From positions 1-10,803 of the forward strand of contig JAHDBK010000082.1 of the NCBI GenBank assembly GCA_020630455.1: 10,803 nucleotides of DNA, in the 5' to 3' direction. This document shows positions 1 through 6,277 of the stretch, in pieces. A model generated the notes under the pieces. That model worked only from the letters and a program-made list of their open reading frames with translations. It was not told the origin of the DNA and ran no database searches. The stretch's first letter is position 1; each line of letters starts with the position of its first letter. A program made the position numbers and the translations under genes. This DNA is from Saprospiraceae bacterium. GTDB lineage: Bacteria > Bacteroidota > Bacteroidia > Chitinophagales > Saprospiraceae.

Positions 1-20
1 AATAATCTATCTGAATTCAT
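1..20 (-). CDS. Start of a truncated gene in the ninth cassette
   Basis: In gene direction the ninth cassette opens with GTTGGGTGTAATACC. An ATG at position 20 starts MNSDRL and stays open to the window edge. An earlier ATG at 39 gives only ten codons before a TAG. Only six codons are visible, so no product can be named. The start choice rests on the other frame closing at once. Confidence 0.25.
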
Positions 21-53
21 TCTTAATATTAATTTTCATGGTATTACACCCAA
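1..53 (-). mobile_element. Partial gene cassette I (5' end only)
   Basis: This follows mini-cassette 1 directly after its closing GTT. The R' sequence is GTTGGGT, the only one in the window that fits the classic GTTRRRY consensus. The remainder lies to the left of the window. Confidence 0.6.
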
Positions 54-186
54 CGGAGCGGCGGCTTGCCGCCGCCACAAGGAATCGCAGTGGTGGTCGG
101 TAAGCCGCAGTTCTGTTTTGGGGCTTCGTTACCCCAAATGCGAGCCGCCGCTCCGTTCAGTTCAAGGGCGAAGCCCTTGAACTGAA
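54..186 (-). mobile_element. Gene-less mini-cassette, copy 1 (reference description)
   Basis: This is a 133-bp unit between cassettes H and I. In gene direction it opens with GTTCAGTTCAAGGGC, then TTC, then the exact reverse complement GCCCTTGAACTGAAC, a 15-bp inverted repeat with a 3-nt loop (155-187). In cassette terms R' and R'' are separated by three bases, so nothing can be encoded between them. Then follows an attC-like arm that opens GGAGCGGCGGC and closes GCCGCCGCTCC before GTT. Inside it are TTTGGGG/CCCCAAA, TCGCA/TGCGA and a competing GCGGCGGC-AA-GCCGCCGC hairpin. From AAC to AAC it is 136 nt and 61% GC (83 of 136), against AT-rich genes around it. I see no promoter or ribosome binding site. 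The open frames crossing it differ in their continuation at each copy and look accidental. Confidence 0.85.
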
Positions 187-246
187 CGAGCAGCACACAC
201 GGCGTGCTGGCGCATAGCCAGCATGAACTTGTGTGCATTGTTATAT
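181..246 (-). other. attC site of cassette H
   Basis: In gene direction: R'' ATATAAC, spacer AAT, arm GCACACAAGTTCATGCTGGC, loop TATGC, arm GCCAGCACGCCGTGTGTGC, spacer TGCTC, then R' GTTCAGT supplied by mini-cassette 1. It has the compact imperfect hairpin and unequal arms expected of an attC. Confidence 0.85.
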
Positions 247-253
247 GCTGTTT

Positions 254-1387
254 TTACTTTATTATTGGTGGCGGATTAGTTCTTAAATTCCTCATCTTAA
301 TCTTTATATCATTACTAATCTTGTCAATAAAACATAGATTTGGATTACAAGTTTCGCATAATTTAACAGGTTCGTATATTTTATTCAAAAAAGGTGCAAT
401 AAAGATAACAAGCCCCTTTTCAAATTTTCCATCCCAATGTTTTTTATTATCGGTTATTTGAATAGTTGCAGGTGCTTTTCCATAAAAGTTTACATACAAA
501 AATAATTTATCTCCTTGAACAAGTAAAGCAATTGTATGAACATTCTCTATTGAAATTCCATCATATTCAGGTCCAAAATATTTCTTTGTTTCTACTATTC
601 CAGTTGAGTTTATTTTTAATTTTTCCCTCTCTTTGATATTTCGCTCTTTATAAGTCCTTTTTAATAAATTTGCTTGTTTAGATTTAAGAAAGGAATCATC
701 TAAATATTTAAAACCAATTTCTATAGCCATTTTCGATAAAAAACGAGTTCCCGTGTCCTTGGTTATTTTCATTTGGGCTTTAAATTTACCTAATTTTGAA
801 AGAGATTTTATTATATCTTTAGGCGGATACTTAAAATCCGTTCTTATATTTATCTTTCCTTTAATTATGTGTTTTTTTGATGATTTAAATTGTTTCTTGA
901 ATGATTTGATAAGGCAAGAATGCCATTTTAAATTATTAGTTTTCAGTAACAAGACTGCAATTCCTTCGTCTTCTTTTCTTATTTTTCTAATTGGGTGGAG
1001 TCCTTGCACTTCCTCAAGAAATTCTATTTTTGAAAACGGTTTGCGAAAATGATATACTTCGTCATTTCCAGGGCCTAACCATTTATCGCAAATGTATTCT
1101 TTGAAAGTATAGTTTTGAATTTCTCCTAAAAAAATAAAAGGGATAATTTCAGGTTTCTTTAAATCCCCATAAAGTTTTAATGCATCGAATTTGTACTGAT
1201 TGATAAACCAGTATTTAATGACAGGTGAATCTATAAATAAACCAGAATTAGAATTACAATCCTTACAAACTTCATTTGTAATCAAAAAATTATCTTGAAT
1301 GTTTCTCAATAAAGAATCTGGAAAAATATGTTCCCGGCTAAATTTATCTATTGGCTTTTGTTTCTCACATAAAATACACTCTAGCAT
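254..1387 (-). CDS. HNH-type endonuclease-like protein (cassette H)
   Basis: A 377-residue protein whose N-terminus carries a zinc-supported HNH-like motif: CxxC at residues 4-7, EHIFP at 19-23 and CxxCN at 41-45. This spacing of two cysteine pairs around an EHIFP histidine is typical of small HNH nucleases found in defence islands and mobile elements. The long middle part is basic and I cannot assign it. A second cysteine cluster (C344, C347, C352) lies near the C-terminus, so the fold may bind two metal ions. The ATG follows AGAGAG by about eight bases, one of the better ribosome binding sites in this window. It is the only gene of its cassette. The nuclease role is inferred from the motif; the DNA target and any partner are unknown. 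It could also be a nuclease-derived binding protein. Confidence 0.8.
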   Translation of the reverse strand: MLECILCEKQKPIDKFSREHIFPDSLLRNIQDNFLITNEVCKDCNSNSGLFIDSPVIKYWFINQYKFDALKLYGDLKKPEIIPFIFLGEIQNYTFKEYICDKWLGPGNDEVYHFRKPFSKIEFLEEVQGLHPIRKIRKEDEGIAVLLLKTNNLKWHSCLIKSFKKQFKSSKKHIIKGKINIRTDFKYPPKDIIKSLSKLGKFKAQMKITKDTGTRFLSKMAIEIGFKYLDDSFLKSKQANLLKRTYKERNIKEREKLKINSTGIVETKKYFGPEYDGISIENVHTIALLVQGDKLFLYVNFYGKAPATIQITDNKKHWDGKFEKGLVIFIAPFLNKIYEPVKLCETCNPNLCFIDKISNDIKIKMRNLRTNPPPIIK

Positions 1388-1440
1388 TTTTACTCTCTTT
1401 TAATATTTGAATCTGTTTTTTTACATTTTATAGCATATAA

Positions 1441-1573
1441 CGGAGCGGCGGCTTGCCGCCGCCACAAGGAATCGCAGTGGTGGTCGGTAAGCCGCAGTTC
1501 TGTTTTGGGGCTTCGTTACCCCAAATGCGAGCCGCCGCTCCGTTCAGTTCAAGGGCGAAGCCCTTGAACTGAA
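1441..1573 (-). mobile_element. Gene-less mini-cassette, copy 2
   Basis: Same length and, by eye, same sequence as copy 1. It lies between attC of cassette G and the R' (GTTATATGC) of cassette H. Confidence 0.85.
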
Positions 1574-1635
1574 CGGTCTCGCATACCCGCAGTCGCCAGC
1601 TTTTGCTGGCGATTGACGGGTATGCATTGTTCTGT
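1568..1635 (-). other. attC site of cassette G
   Basis: In gene direction: R'' ACAGAAC, spacer AAT, arms GCATACCCGTCAATCGCCAGC and GCTGGCGACTGCGGGTATGC around an AAAA loop, spacer GAGACC, R' GTTCAGT. It belongs to the GGCAAT/ACTGC-like stem class, also seen in the attC of cassette E. Confidence 0.85.
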
Positions 1636-1645
1636 GCTGGCTTTT

Positions 1646-2557
1646 TTATTTTAATTCTGTGAATACTTGTTTATATACAGAGTGTGTCAATAATTCAAAA
1701 TATATTAATGCCATCCAATTCTTGAACTTTTCGTTTAGGGATTCAAAAAAAAGTTGCCCATCAAATTTTAATGAACTTATATTATCTCTTCTGTCTGAAA
1801 AGAAATGAAAGTATCTATTCCTTAGATTTACGATGAAATCGATTAGATTTTTATATTTAATTCTCACAACATAACCGTCATCCCAAATATCAAAATCTTT
1901 ACATAGATTCAGGATAATTCTATGTTTATTTTTATCCAGAATTTCATCACCCACCAATGTATCTATACTGCAATATGCTCTTAATCGAGATTCATCAAAA
2001 ATTGACTCTATAAACTTTCGAAAAAATTTAAGTCTACCTTCATTTTGGTCGTGAAAATAATTTTTGAAAGTATCAAAAGTGGCAAAATGATTTAAACTTT
2101 TAGAGGCGTAAATTATTGGGAAACAATAGGAAGTAAATTCAAGAAATCTATAAAGATGAAGAAAGCTGCAAACGTAATTTTTTTGATTTTGAAAGTAGAA
2201 GAAATGTGAGGATTCAGATAATATTTCACTAAACAAATTTTCGTTTCTCCTTTTATTTACACGAAAATAATTGTTCAAATCTGATTGCCCCATATCAGTA
2301 AACCAATCAAAAACAGCAAGTTGTATTTTATCACCTTCATTTTCCAAGACTCCACCAAACTTAGAGTAATTTCTATTTTGAGTAATGAAGGAATCTTGAT
2401 TGTAAAACTTCAAATTAACTGTTCCAAGTAATAGCCTAAATAATAGTGCTTCAGAAGAAATGCTATCATCAATTTGCATTGTAGGATGAAGCTGAGATTC
2501 TTCTTCTTCAGAGAGCAGGCTTTGATAGATAAAGAGATTTTTTTCTATAGATTTCAT
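1646..2557 (-). CDS. HEPN-like protein, partner of the ParB/DGQHR-like gene (cassette G)
   Basis: A 303-residue protein rich in aromatic and charged residues, predicted mostly helical. Near the C-terminus, residues 246-251 read RNRYFH, which fits the RNxxxH signature of HEPN domains, a fold shared by many RNases of toxin-antitoxin and phage-defence systems. The surrounding helices (236-252 and 275-295) suit a HEPN bundle, but one motif is not proof. The N-terminal 200 residues resemble nothing I recognise. Its ATG follows the TAA of the upstream gene with no gap (TAAATG), so the two are almost certainly translationally coupled and act together. The likely role is the effector half of a two-gene defence or toxin module. 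It may instead be a helical protein with a chance match. Confidence 0.7.
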   Translation of the reverse strand: MKSIEKNLFIYQSLLSEEEESQLHPTMQIDDSISSEALLFRLLLGTVNLKFYNQDSFITQNRNYSKFGGVLENEGDKIQLAVFDWFTDMGQSDLNNYFRVNKRRNENLFSEILSESSHFFYFQNQKNYVCSFLHLYRFLEFTSYCFPIIYASKSLNHFATFDTFKNYFHDQNEGRLKFFRKFIESIFDESRLRAYCSIDTLVGDEILDKNKHRIILNLCKDFDIWDDGYVVRIKYKNLIDFIVNLRNRYFHFFSDRRDNISSLKFDGQLFFESLNEKFKNWMALIYFELLTHSVYKQVFTELK

Positions 2558-3595
2558 TTAAATATACATTGCCGCTGCTTGTGAAAGAAAATCAAATAAA
2601 TCGCTTGGTGATTTATCTTTTAAATTTGGATATTTTTCAATGAATAATTTAGTGGCAAACCTTCTTACGAAACCTACTTTAATTCTGGAAACATCAAAAG
2701 ATTCAAATGCTTCTTCAAATGTTTGAATCGAATTTTCAAGTTCTTCTTTTGGAGTATTTATTAAATCATTATAAGATGTGGAAATACCAGCCGTAAATCC
2801 AATTAGATTATTTTCTATTTTGAACCATTTTTGGAGATAAGAGGATTCAACGAATTTTTCAATCAATTCTACAACATTGATAAATTCAAATTCGAACTTG
2901 GTCAAATCAGATTTTATTATGTTATCGGCAATTAACTCATCCATTTTTGATTCGATGATTTTTTTGTTGTCAATATTTATTGATTTACTCAAAAAAGCTA
3001 TGTAGCCTTTGATTATTAAATCTTTATTGAAAGCACCTTTTATCCTTTTCTTCCCACTTTGTTTTTCAGTTTGGGTTTCAAGTGGTAAATCATCAAAATC
3101 ATAAATATTACTTGCAAGGACTTCTATTTGATGTCTCGCAGACATGGGCTTTTGTCCATTATTTAGAGTAATCATTCGATATAACAAATAATCATTTTTG
3201 CTACTTATAAGAATATTTATGTAAAGAGTTCTATTTTCAATTTCTGGTGAAATTGCACGATTTAAGGTATTTAATCTTTGAATGCCGTCAAGTATATATG
3301 AATTTTCAATTTCTGAATTTACTATATCTTCAATCTGTTGGAGAGTTTTATCATTAATTTCTTCAACATTATTTAATACATATGCTACAGTAATTGGGGG
3401 CATTATACATTCGTTCTGAATATCTCTTTCGAGTTTTTCATAGATTGAACTTTTTAGTTTTTTTCTTTGACCACGATATCTATCTGTTTGAGGCTTTAGT
3501 TTTTCATTTGCAAATTTGTATGAAGTCATGCCAAGCAGATACACACTCTTTACAACTTTGTCATAATCTTTGTGAATTAATTGAATTTTTTCCAT
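2558..3595 (-). CDS. ParB/DGQHR-like (DUF262-related) domain protein (cassette G)
   Basis: A 345-residue protein. Residues 101-110 read ILDGIQRLNT, close to the DGQHR/DGQQR signature of the ParB-like fold found in DndB-type DGQHR proteins and DUF262/GmrSD proteins. Upstream, MPPITVAYV (65-73) fits the first strand of that fold. Downstream, LNNGQKPMSARHQIE (144-158) matches the N-G-kP-hS stretch that follows the motif in these families. Q is replaced by I at the third motif position, so nucleotide or DNA chemistry may differ. The C-terminal half is helical and unassigned. No membrane segment or signal peptide is present. It is the first gene of a two-gene cassette, directly abutting the HEPN-like gene. 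A defence or DNA-sensing role is inferred from family and context. No Shine-Dalgarno precedes the ATG. Confidence 0.75.
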   Translation of the reverse strand: MEKIQLIHKDYDKVVKSVYLLGMTSYKFANEKLKPQTDRYRGQRKKLKSSIYEKLERDIQNECIMPPITVAYVLNNVEEINDKTLQQIEDIVNSEIENSYILDGIQRLNTLNRAISPEIENRTLYINILISSKNDYLLYRMITLNNGQKPMSARHQIEVLASNIYDFDDLPLETQTEKQSGKKRIKGAFNKDLIIKGYIAFLSKSINIDNKKIIESKMDELIADNIIKSDLTKFEFEFINVVELIEKFVESSYLQKWFKIENNLIGFTAGISTSYNDLINTPKEELENSIQTFEEAFESFDVSRIKVGFVRRFATKLFIEKYPNLKDKSPSDLFDFLSQAAAMYI

Positions 3596-3663
3596 TTCGT
3601 ATTTTATTTGCCTAAATATACTGTTTTATCCGATGTTTATTTTTTTCTTTTGCTTGCACAGAA

Positions 3664-3796
3664 CGGAGCGGCGGCTTGCCGCCGCCACAAGGAATCGCAG
3701 TGGTGGTCGGTAAGCCGCAGTTCTGTTTTGGGGCTTCGTTACCCCAAATGCGAGCCGCCGCTCCGTTCAGTTCAAGGGCGAAGCCCTTGAACTGAA
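3664..3796 (-). mobile_element. Gene-less mini-cassette, copy 3
   Basis: Same unit as copy 1. It separates attC of cassette F from the R' (GTTCTGTGC) of cassette G. Confidence 0.85.
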
Positions 3797-3857
3797 CGGT
3801 CTGTGTAAATGGCGTGCTGCCGCATAGGCAGCATGAACATTTTACACTTTGTTGTGC
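3791..3857 (-). other. attC site of cassette F
   Basis: In gene direction: R'' GCACAAC, spacer AAA, arm GTGTAAAATGTTCATGCTGCC, loop TATGC, arm GGCAGCACGCCATTTACAC, spacer AGACC, R' GTTCAGT. The left arm has one extra A relative to the right (GTGTAAAAT against ATTTACAC), the unpaired base that attC sites use for strand choice. Confidence 0.88.
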
Positions 3858-3864
3858 TCAGTAT

Positions 3865-4506
3865 TTATTTTATTTTTTCGTAAAATCCAACATTAGAAAT
3901 TTCATCATCATCTTCAATTGATTCATATTTGGTGTATAAATTTTGTATTTCTAAGAAAGTTCCGACTTTCTCTAATTCAGGTAAAATCTCATTTAGTTCT
4001 CTTCCTTGATAGAATAAATCTTCAGGTTCTTGAAAACTTGCATCGTTGAAGTAAACAATTTTATCACCTCCTAATTTCGAAATTAAATGAAATTGGAATT
4101 TTTTAAACTCATTCCATCTTCGATTATATTCAATTGACTCTTTAGGATTTCTTTTTTTTTCATAATCATCTCCAAGATAATTTAACCATTTGGAATATTT
4201 AGAACTTAACCCCATATGCATTTCCAAAGTTTTATCGAAAATTCGTAATCCCGTAAAATATTCAAAATTTAGTTGAATTGGAATTTCATTTAATTCTTCG
4301 AAGTAATCTTTTCCGTCATCAACATCAATATAATAAATTACATCTTTGACTTTATTTGTTTTAGGTGGTTCATTCTCTCTTTTGTGAGGAATGTTCCTCA
4401 ATATTTGAATTGACTTTCCTAATTTATTTTCAATATCTTTTATCCTTTCTTCGTAGGTTACTCCTTTTATTTTGTGATTGGAAAATATCATTAAATCGAC
4501 TCCCAT
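3865..4506 (-). CDS. Unrecognised cytoplasmic protein (cassette F)
   Basis: I do not recognise this 213-residue protein. It opens MGVDLMIFSNHKI and is rich in Lys, Glu and aromatic residues. There is no signal peptide or membrane segment, and an acidic stretch (ESIEDDDE) lies near the C-terminus. The frame could extend eight codons upstream to a TTG at 4530, but that codon lies inside the R' end of the cassette. The ATG at 4506, behind a run of A and G bases, is preferred. It is the only gene of its cassette and the only one not preceded by a mini-cassette, since cassette E joins directly upstream. Nothing in the sequence reveals its function. Confidence 0.8.
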   Translation of the reverse strand: MGVDLMIFSNHKIKGVTYEERIKDIENKLGKSIQILRNIPHKRENEPPKTNKVKDVIYYIDVDDGKDYFEELNEIPIQLNFEYFTGLRIFDKTLEMHMGLSSKYSKWLNYLGDDYEKKRNPKESIEYNRRWNEFKKFQFHLISKLGGDKIVYFNDASFQEPEDLFYQGRELNEILPELEKVGTFLEIQNLYTKYESIEDDDEISNVGFYEKIK

Positions 4507-4524
4507 TTTTTTCTTTTTTATTGA

Positions 4525-4591
4525 GCACAACGTGAGGCTAAACGCAGTTGGCAGCTTTTGCTGCCAATTGCCGTTTTAGCCATTGTTGGCA
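4525..4591 (-). other. attC site of cassette E, joined directly to cassette F
   Basis: In gene direction: R'' TGCCAAC, spacer AAT, arm GGCTAAAACGGCAATTGGCAGC (22 nt) with an extra A, loop AAAA, arm GCTGCCAACTGCGTTTAGCC, spacer TCAC, R' GTTGTGC from cassette F. This is the only junction without a mini-cassette, so it shows the plain form of the site and lets the others be parsed. Confidence 0.92.
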
Positions 4592-4720
4592 GCAGCTTTC
4601 TTTTTTCATTTCTCTTTTTTTGAAAACCCAACCCCACCTCAAAAGAGAATGGAGCTGGGAATTTTTCAATTTTTCAACGAACATCTGTCGTTATACGCTT
4701 CAACGCATCTTTGTTCAACT
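4592..4720 (-). other. Untranslated 3' trailer of cassette E with an imperfect hairpin
   Basis: About 130 bases lie between the stop of the E gene and its attC, whereas other cassettes have roughly ten bases or fewer there. It holds an imperfect inverted repeat at about 4627-4658 (AACCCAACCCCACCTC against GAGAATGGAGCTGGG, loop AAAA) flanked by T runs, and a short AACGA/TCGTT pair at 4676-4693. No gene is seen. It may be a decayed repeat, a terminator or the remains of lost sequence. Confidence 0.45.
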
Positions 4721-5314
4721 CTAAGAATTGAAATCATTTCTTAATAATTCATCCCAAGTAGGAATTACTTCTTTCTCTTTTATTTGGCTTTCAAGAATAT
4801 CTATTTCTATCAAATCCAACCGAGTATCATCTTCATATTTTCTCGTTACTTCAACATCTTCATCGAATTCTTCTACAAATAGATTCCTTAACTGTCTTGT
4901 TACAGATTTCTTTTTACCGTCAAAAATATCCCTAAAAAATTTAGTGAAATTCTGGTCTAATTTTGAGTTCTCAAAACCTCTTCCCAAAGATTCGCCGATT
5001 GTCTTTTGAAGGATAAAAACAGAAACTCCTGTAACTATTCCATAAACGACAATTGAACCTTCTTTGCTATCAATTAATTTCAATCTTCGATGCCTTTTAC
5101 TCCTCAATCTTTCTAAAACCGCATCTTTGATTAACTGCTCTTTAGGAAGGTCAACTTTTCTGAAATATTTGATTACATCTTGATAATCTGATTTGTATAA
5201 TGCTTTTTCAATTATGTCGAAAATCTTGATTAAGCCTTTTGCATCAATGCCTCTTTTTTCAAGATTGATGTGTATTTTCAGAACTATATCATTTTTTCCT
5301 GCTTGTACTTCCAT
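4721..5314 (-). CDS. Unrecognised protein with one hydrophobic segment (cassette E)
   Basis: A 197-residue protein I cannot name. Residues 1-80 form a basic, probably alpha/beta region (VLKIHINLEKRGIDAKGLIK, and RSKRHRRLKL just before the hydrophobic part). Residues 87-103, from SIVVYG through VSVFIL, are hydrophobic and could be one membrane helix or a buried glycine-rich segment. The last 80 residues are charged and acidic. There is no signal peptide. The ATG at 5314 lies 50 bases inside the cassette and has no clear Shine-Dalgarno. It is the only gene of cassette E. The basic-hydrophobic-charged layout resembles small membrane-attached effectors, but this is only a shape argument. Confidence 0.75.
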   Translation of the reverse strand: MEVQAGKNDIVLKIHINLEKRGIDAKGLIKIFDIIEKALYKSDYQDVIKYFRKVDLPKEQLIKDAVLERLRSKRHRRLKLIDSKEGSIVVYGIVTGVSVFILQKTIGESLGRGFENSKLDQNFTKFFRDIFDGKKKSVTRQLRNLFVEEFDEDVEVTRKYEDDTRLDLIEIDILESQIKEKEVIPTWDELLRNDFNS

Positions 5315-5364
5315 TTGAAAATTTGATTTATCGTTTTGATTTTTTTCTTTTTAGTTGCTGCCAA

Positions 5365-5497
5365 CGGAGCGGCGGCTTGCCGCCGCCACAAGGAATCGCA
5401 GTGGTGGTCGGTAAGCCGCAGTTCTGTTTTGGGGCTTCGTTACCCCAAATGCGAGCCGCCGCTCCGTTCAGTTCAAGGGCGAAGCCCTTGAACTGAA
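5365..5497 (-). mobile_element. Gene-less mini-cassette, copy 4
   Basis: Same unit as copy 1. It lies between attC of cassette D and the R' (GTTGGCAGC) of cassette E. Confidence 0.85.
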
Positions 5498-5558
5498 CGG
5501 GCTGTGTATGTGGCGTGGCGGGCTTTTGCCCGACATGAACACATACACTTTGTTACCT
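5492..5558 (-). other. attC site of cassette D
   Basis: In gene direction: R'' AGGTAAC, spacer AAA, arm GTGTATGTGTTCATGTCGGGC (21 nt), loop AAAA, arm GCCCGCCACGCCACATACAC, spacer AGCCC, R' GTTCAGT. It shares the internal GTTCATG/CACGCC pair with the sites of cassettes C, F and H. Confidence 0.86.
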
Positions 5559-5566
5559 CCTCGTTT

Positions 5567-6277
5567 TTATATTTTCCTTTTGAACTTTAAAATTGAGATA
5601 AATGACACCAGTAATGTTAGGAAAATTATTATTGCAATATTAGAAGGAGTCCAAAGTTTGTTCTTTTTATCTATAGTAATCCCAGTTCTTTCTTGAAGAT
5701 ATTCACTATATGTTGAATCTATCCAATACATAGAATCATTAGGACTTGCAGTATTAATTGTATCCTTTCTTTTTTGTTCAAGTTGTTTTTCTCTTCTTTC
5801 TTGAGCTTTTTTTCTTGCTTGGGCTGCTGCAACTTTTGGGTCAATCGGTGGATTATCACCATATTTATTCCGCACCTCTTCTATTTTTTTTACTTCATTC
5901 ATGAGGACTTGCCTTAGTTTTTCAATTTGAGGTTCAGTCATTACATCCATTAAATTAAACCAATATTGTCTTTCACCATCATCCATAGCATGTGATAAAA
6001 TAATTAAAGTTATAATTTGTATATCTTTTTTAAATACTTCTACGGATATATCAAAATCATGAATTGTCTTACCAGAAAATGTCTTAACTTGGAAAAGACA
6101 ATCAAACAGCTCATAAAATGCTTCTTTCCTATCTATCTTATCAGGGTTTCTCAAGAGATATTCGTAATAAGCATTTTCTCCACTTCCTTCAAAAGATTTT
6201 ACTTTGGAACAATCAATCTGTGAATAAGAGTTTGATATTATCGTTATTGCTATTAAAATGCCTAGGATATATTTCAT
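5567..6277 (-). CDS. Exported, C-terminally membrane-anchored protein coupled to the TIR gene (cassette D)
   Basis: A 236-residue protein with a clear signal peptide (MKYILGILIAITIISNSYSQ, likely cut near residue 19 or 20). A long soluble part follows, with a highly charged Ala/Lys/Arg/Glu helix at 148-172. A C-terminal membrane helix lies at about 213-230, followed by KFKRKI, which would stay in the cytoplasm. C23 and C60 lie in the exported part and could form a disulfide. Its ATG overlaps the TGA of the TIR gene (ATGA), so the two are translated together. I do not recognise a named family. As partner of a membrane TIR protein it could be a sensor, a regulator or a second envelope component. 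This is inferred from coupling and topology only. Confidence 0.8.
   Translation of the reverse strand: MKYILGILIAITIISNSYSQIDCSKVKSFEGSGENAYYEYLLRNPDKIDRKEAFYELFDCLFQVKTFSGKTIHDFDISVEVFKKDIQIITLIILSHAMDDGERQYWFNLMDVMTEPQIEKLRQVLMNEVKKIEEVRNKYGDNPPIDPKVAAAQARKKAQERREKQLEQKRKDTINTASPNDSMYWIDSTYSEYLQERTGITIDKKNKLWTPSNIAIIIFLTLLVSFISILKFKRKI

Noticed and set aside
44..238. A 64-codon open frame running across mini-cassette 1 and the attC of cassette H.
   Set aside because: It only exists because the GC-rich repeat is free of stops in that frame. The other copies end differently and no ribosome binding site is present.
753..1052. A 99-codon plus-strand frame inside the HNH-like gene.
   Set aside because: Antisense shadow of a coding gene with no independent signals.
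3581..3790. A plus-strand open frame across mini-cassette 3.
   Set aside because: Opposite to the genes, driven by the repeat, and not conserved in continuation at the other copies.
4507..4530. A TTG start at 4530 for the cassette F gene.
   Set aside because: It falls in R', adds only a lysine run, and an ATG follows at 4506.
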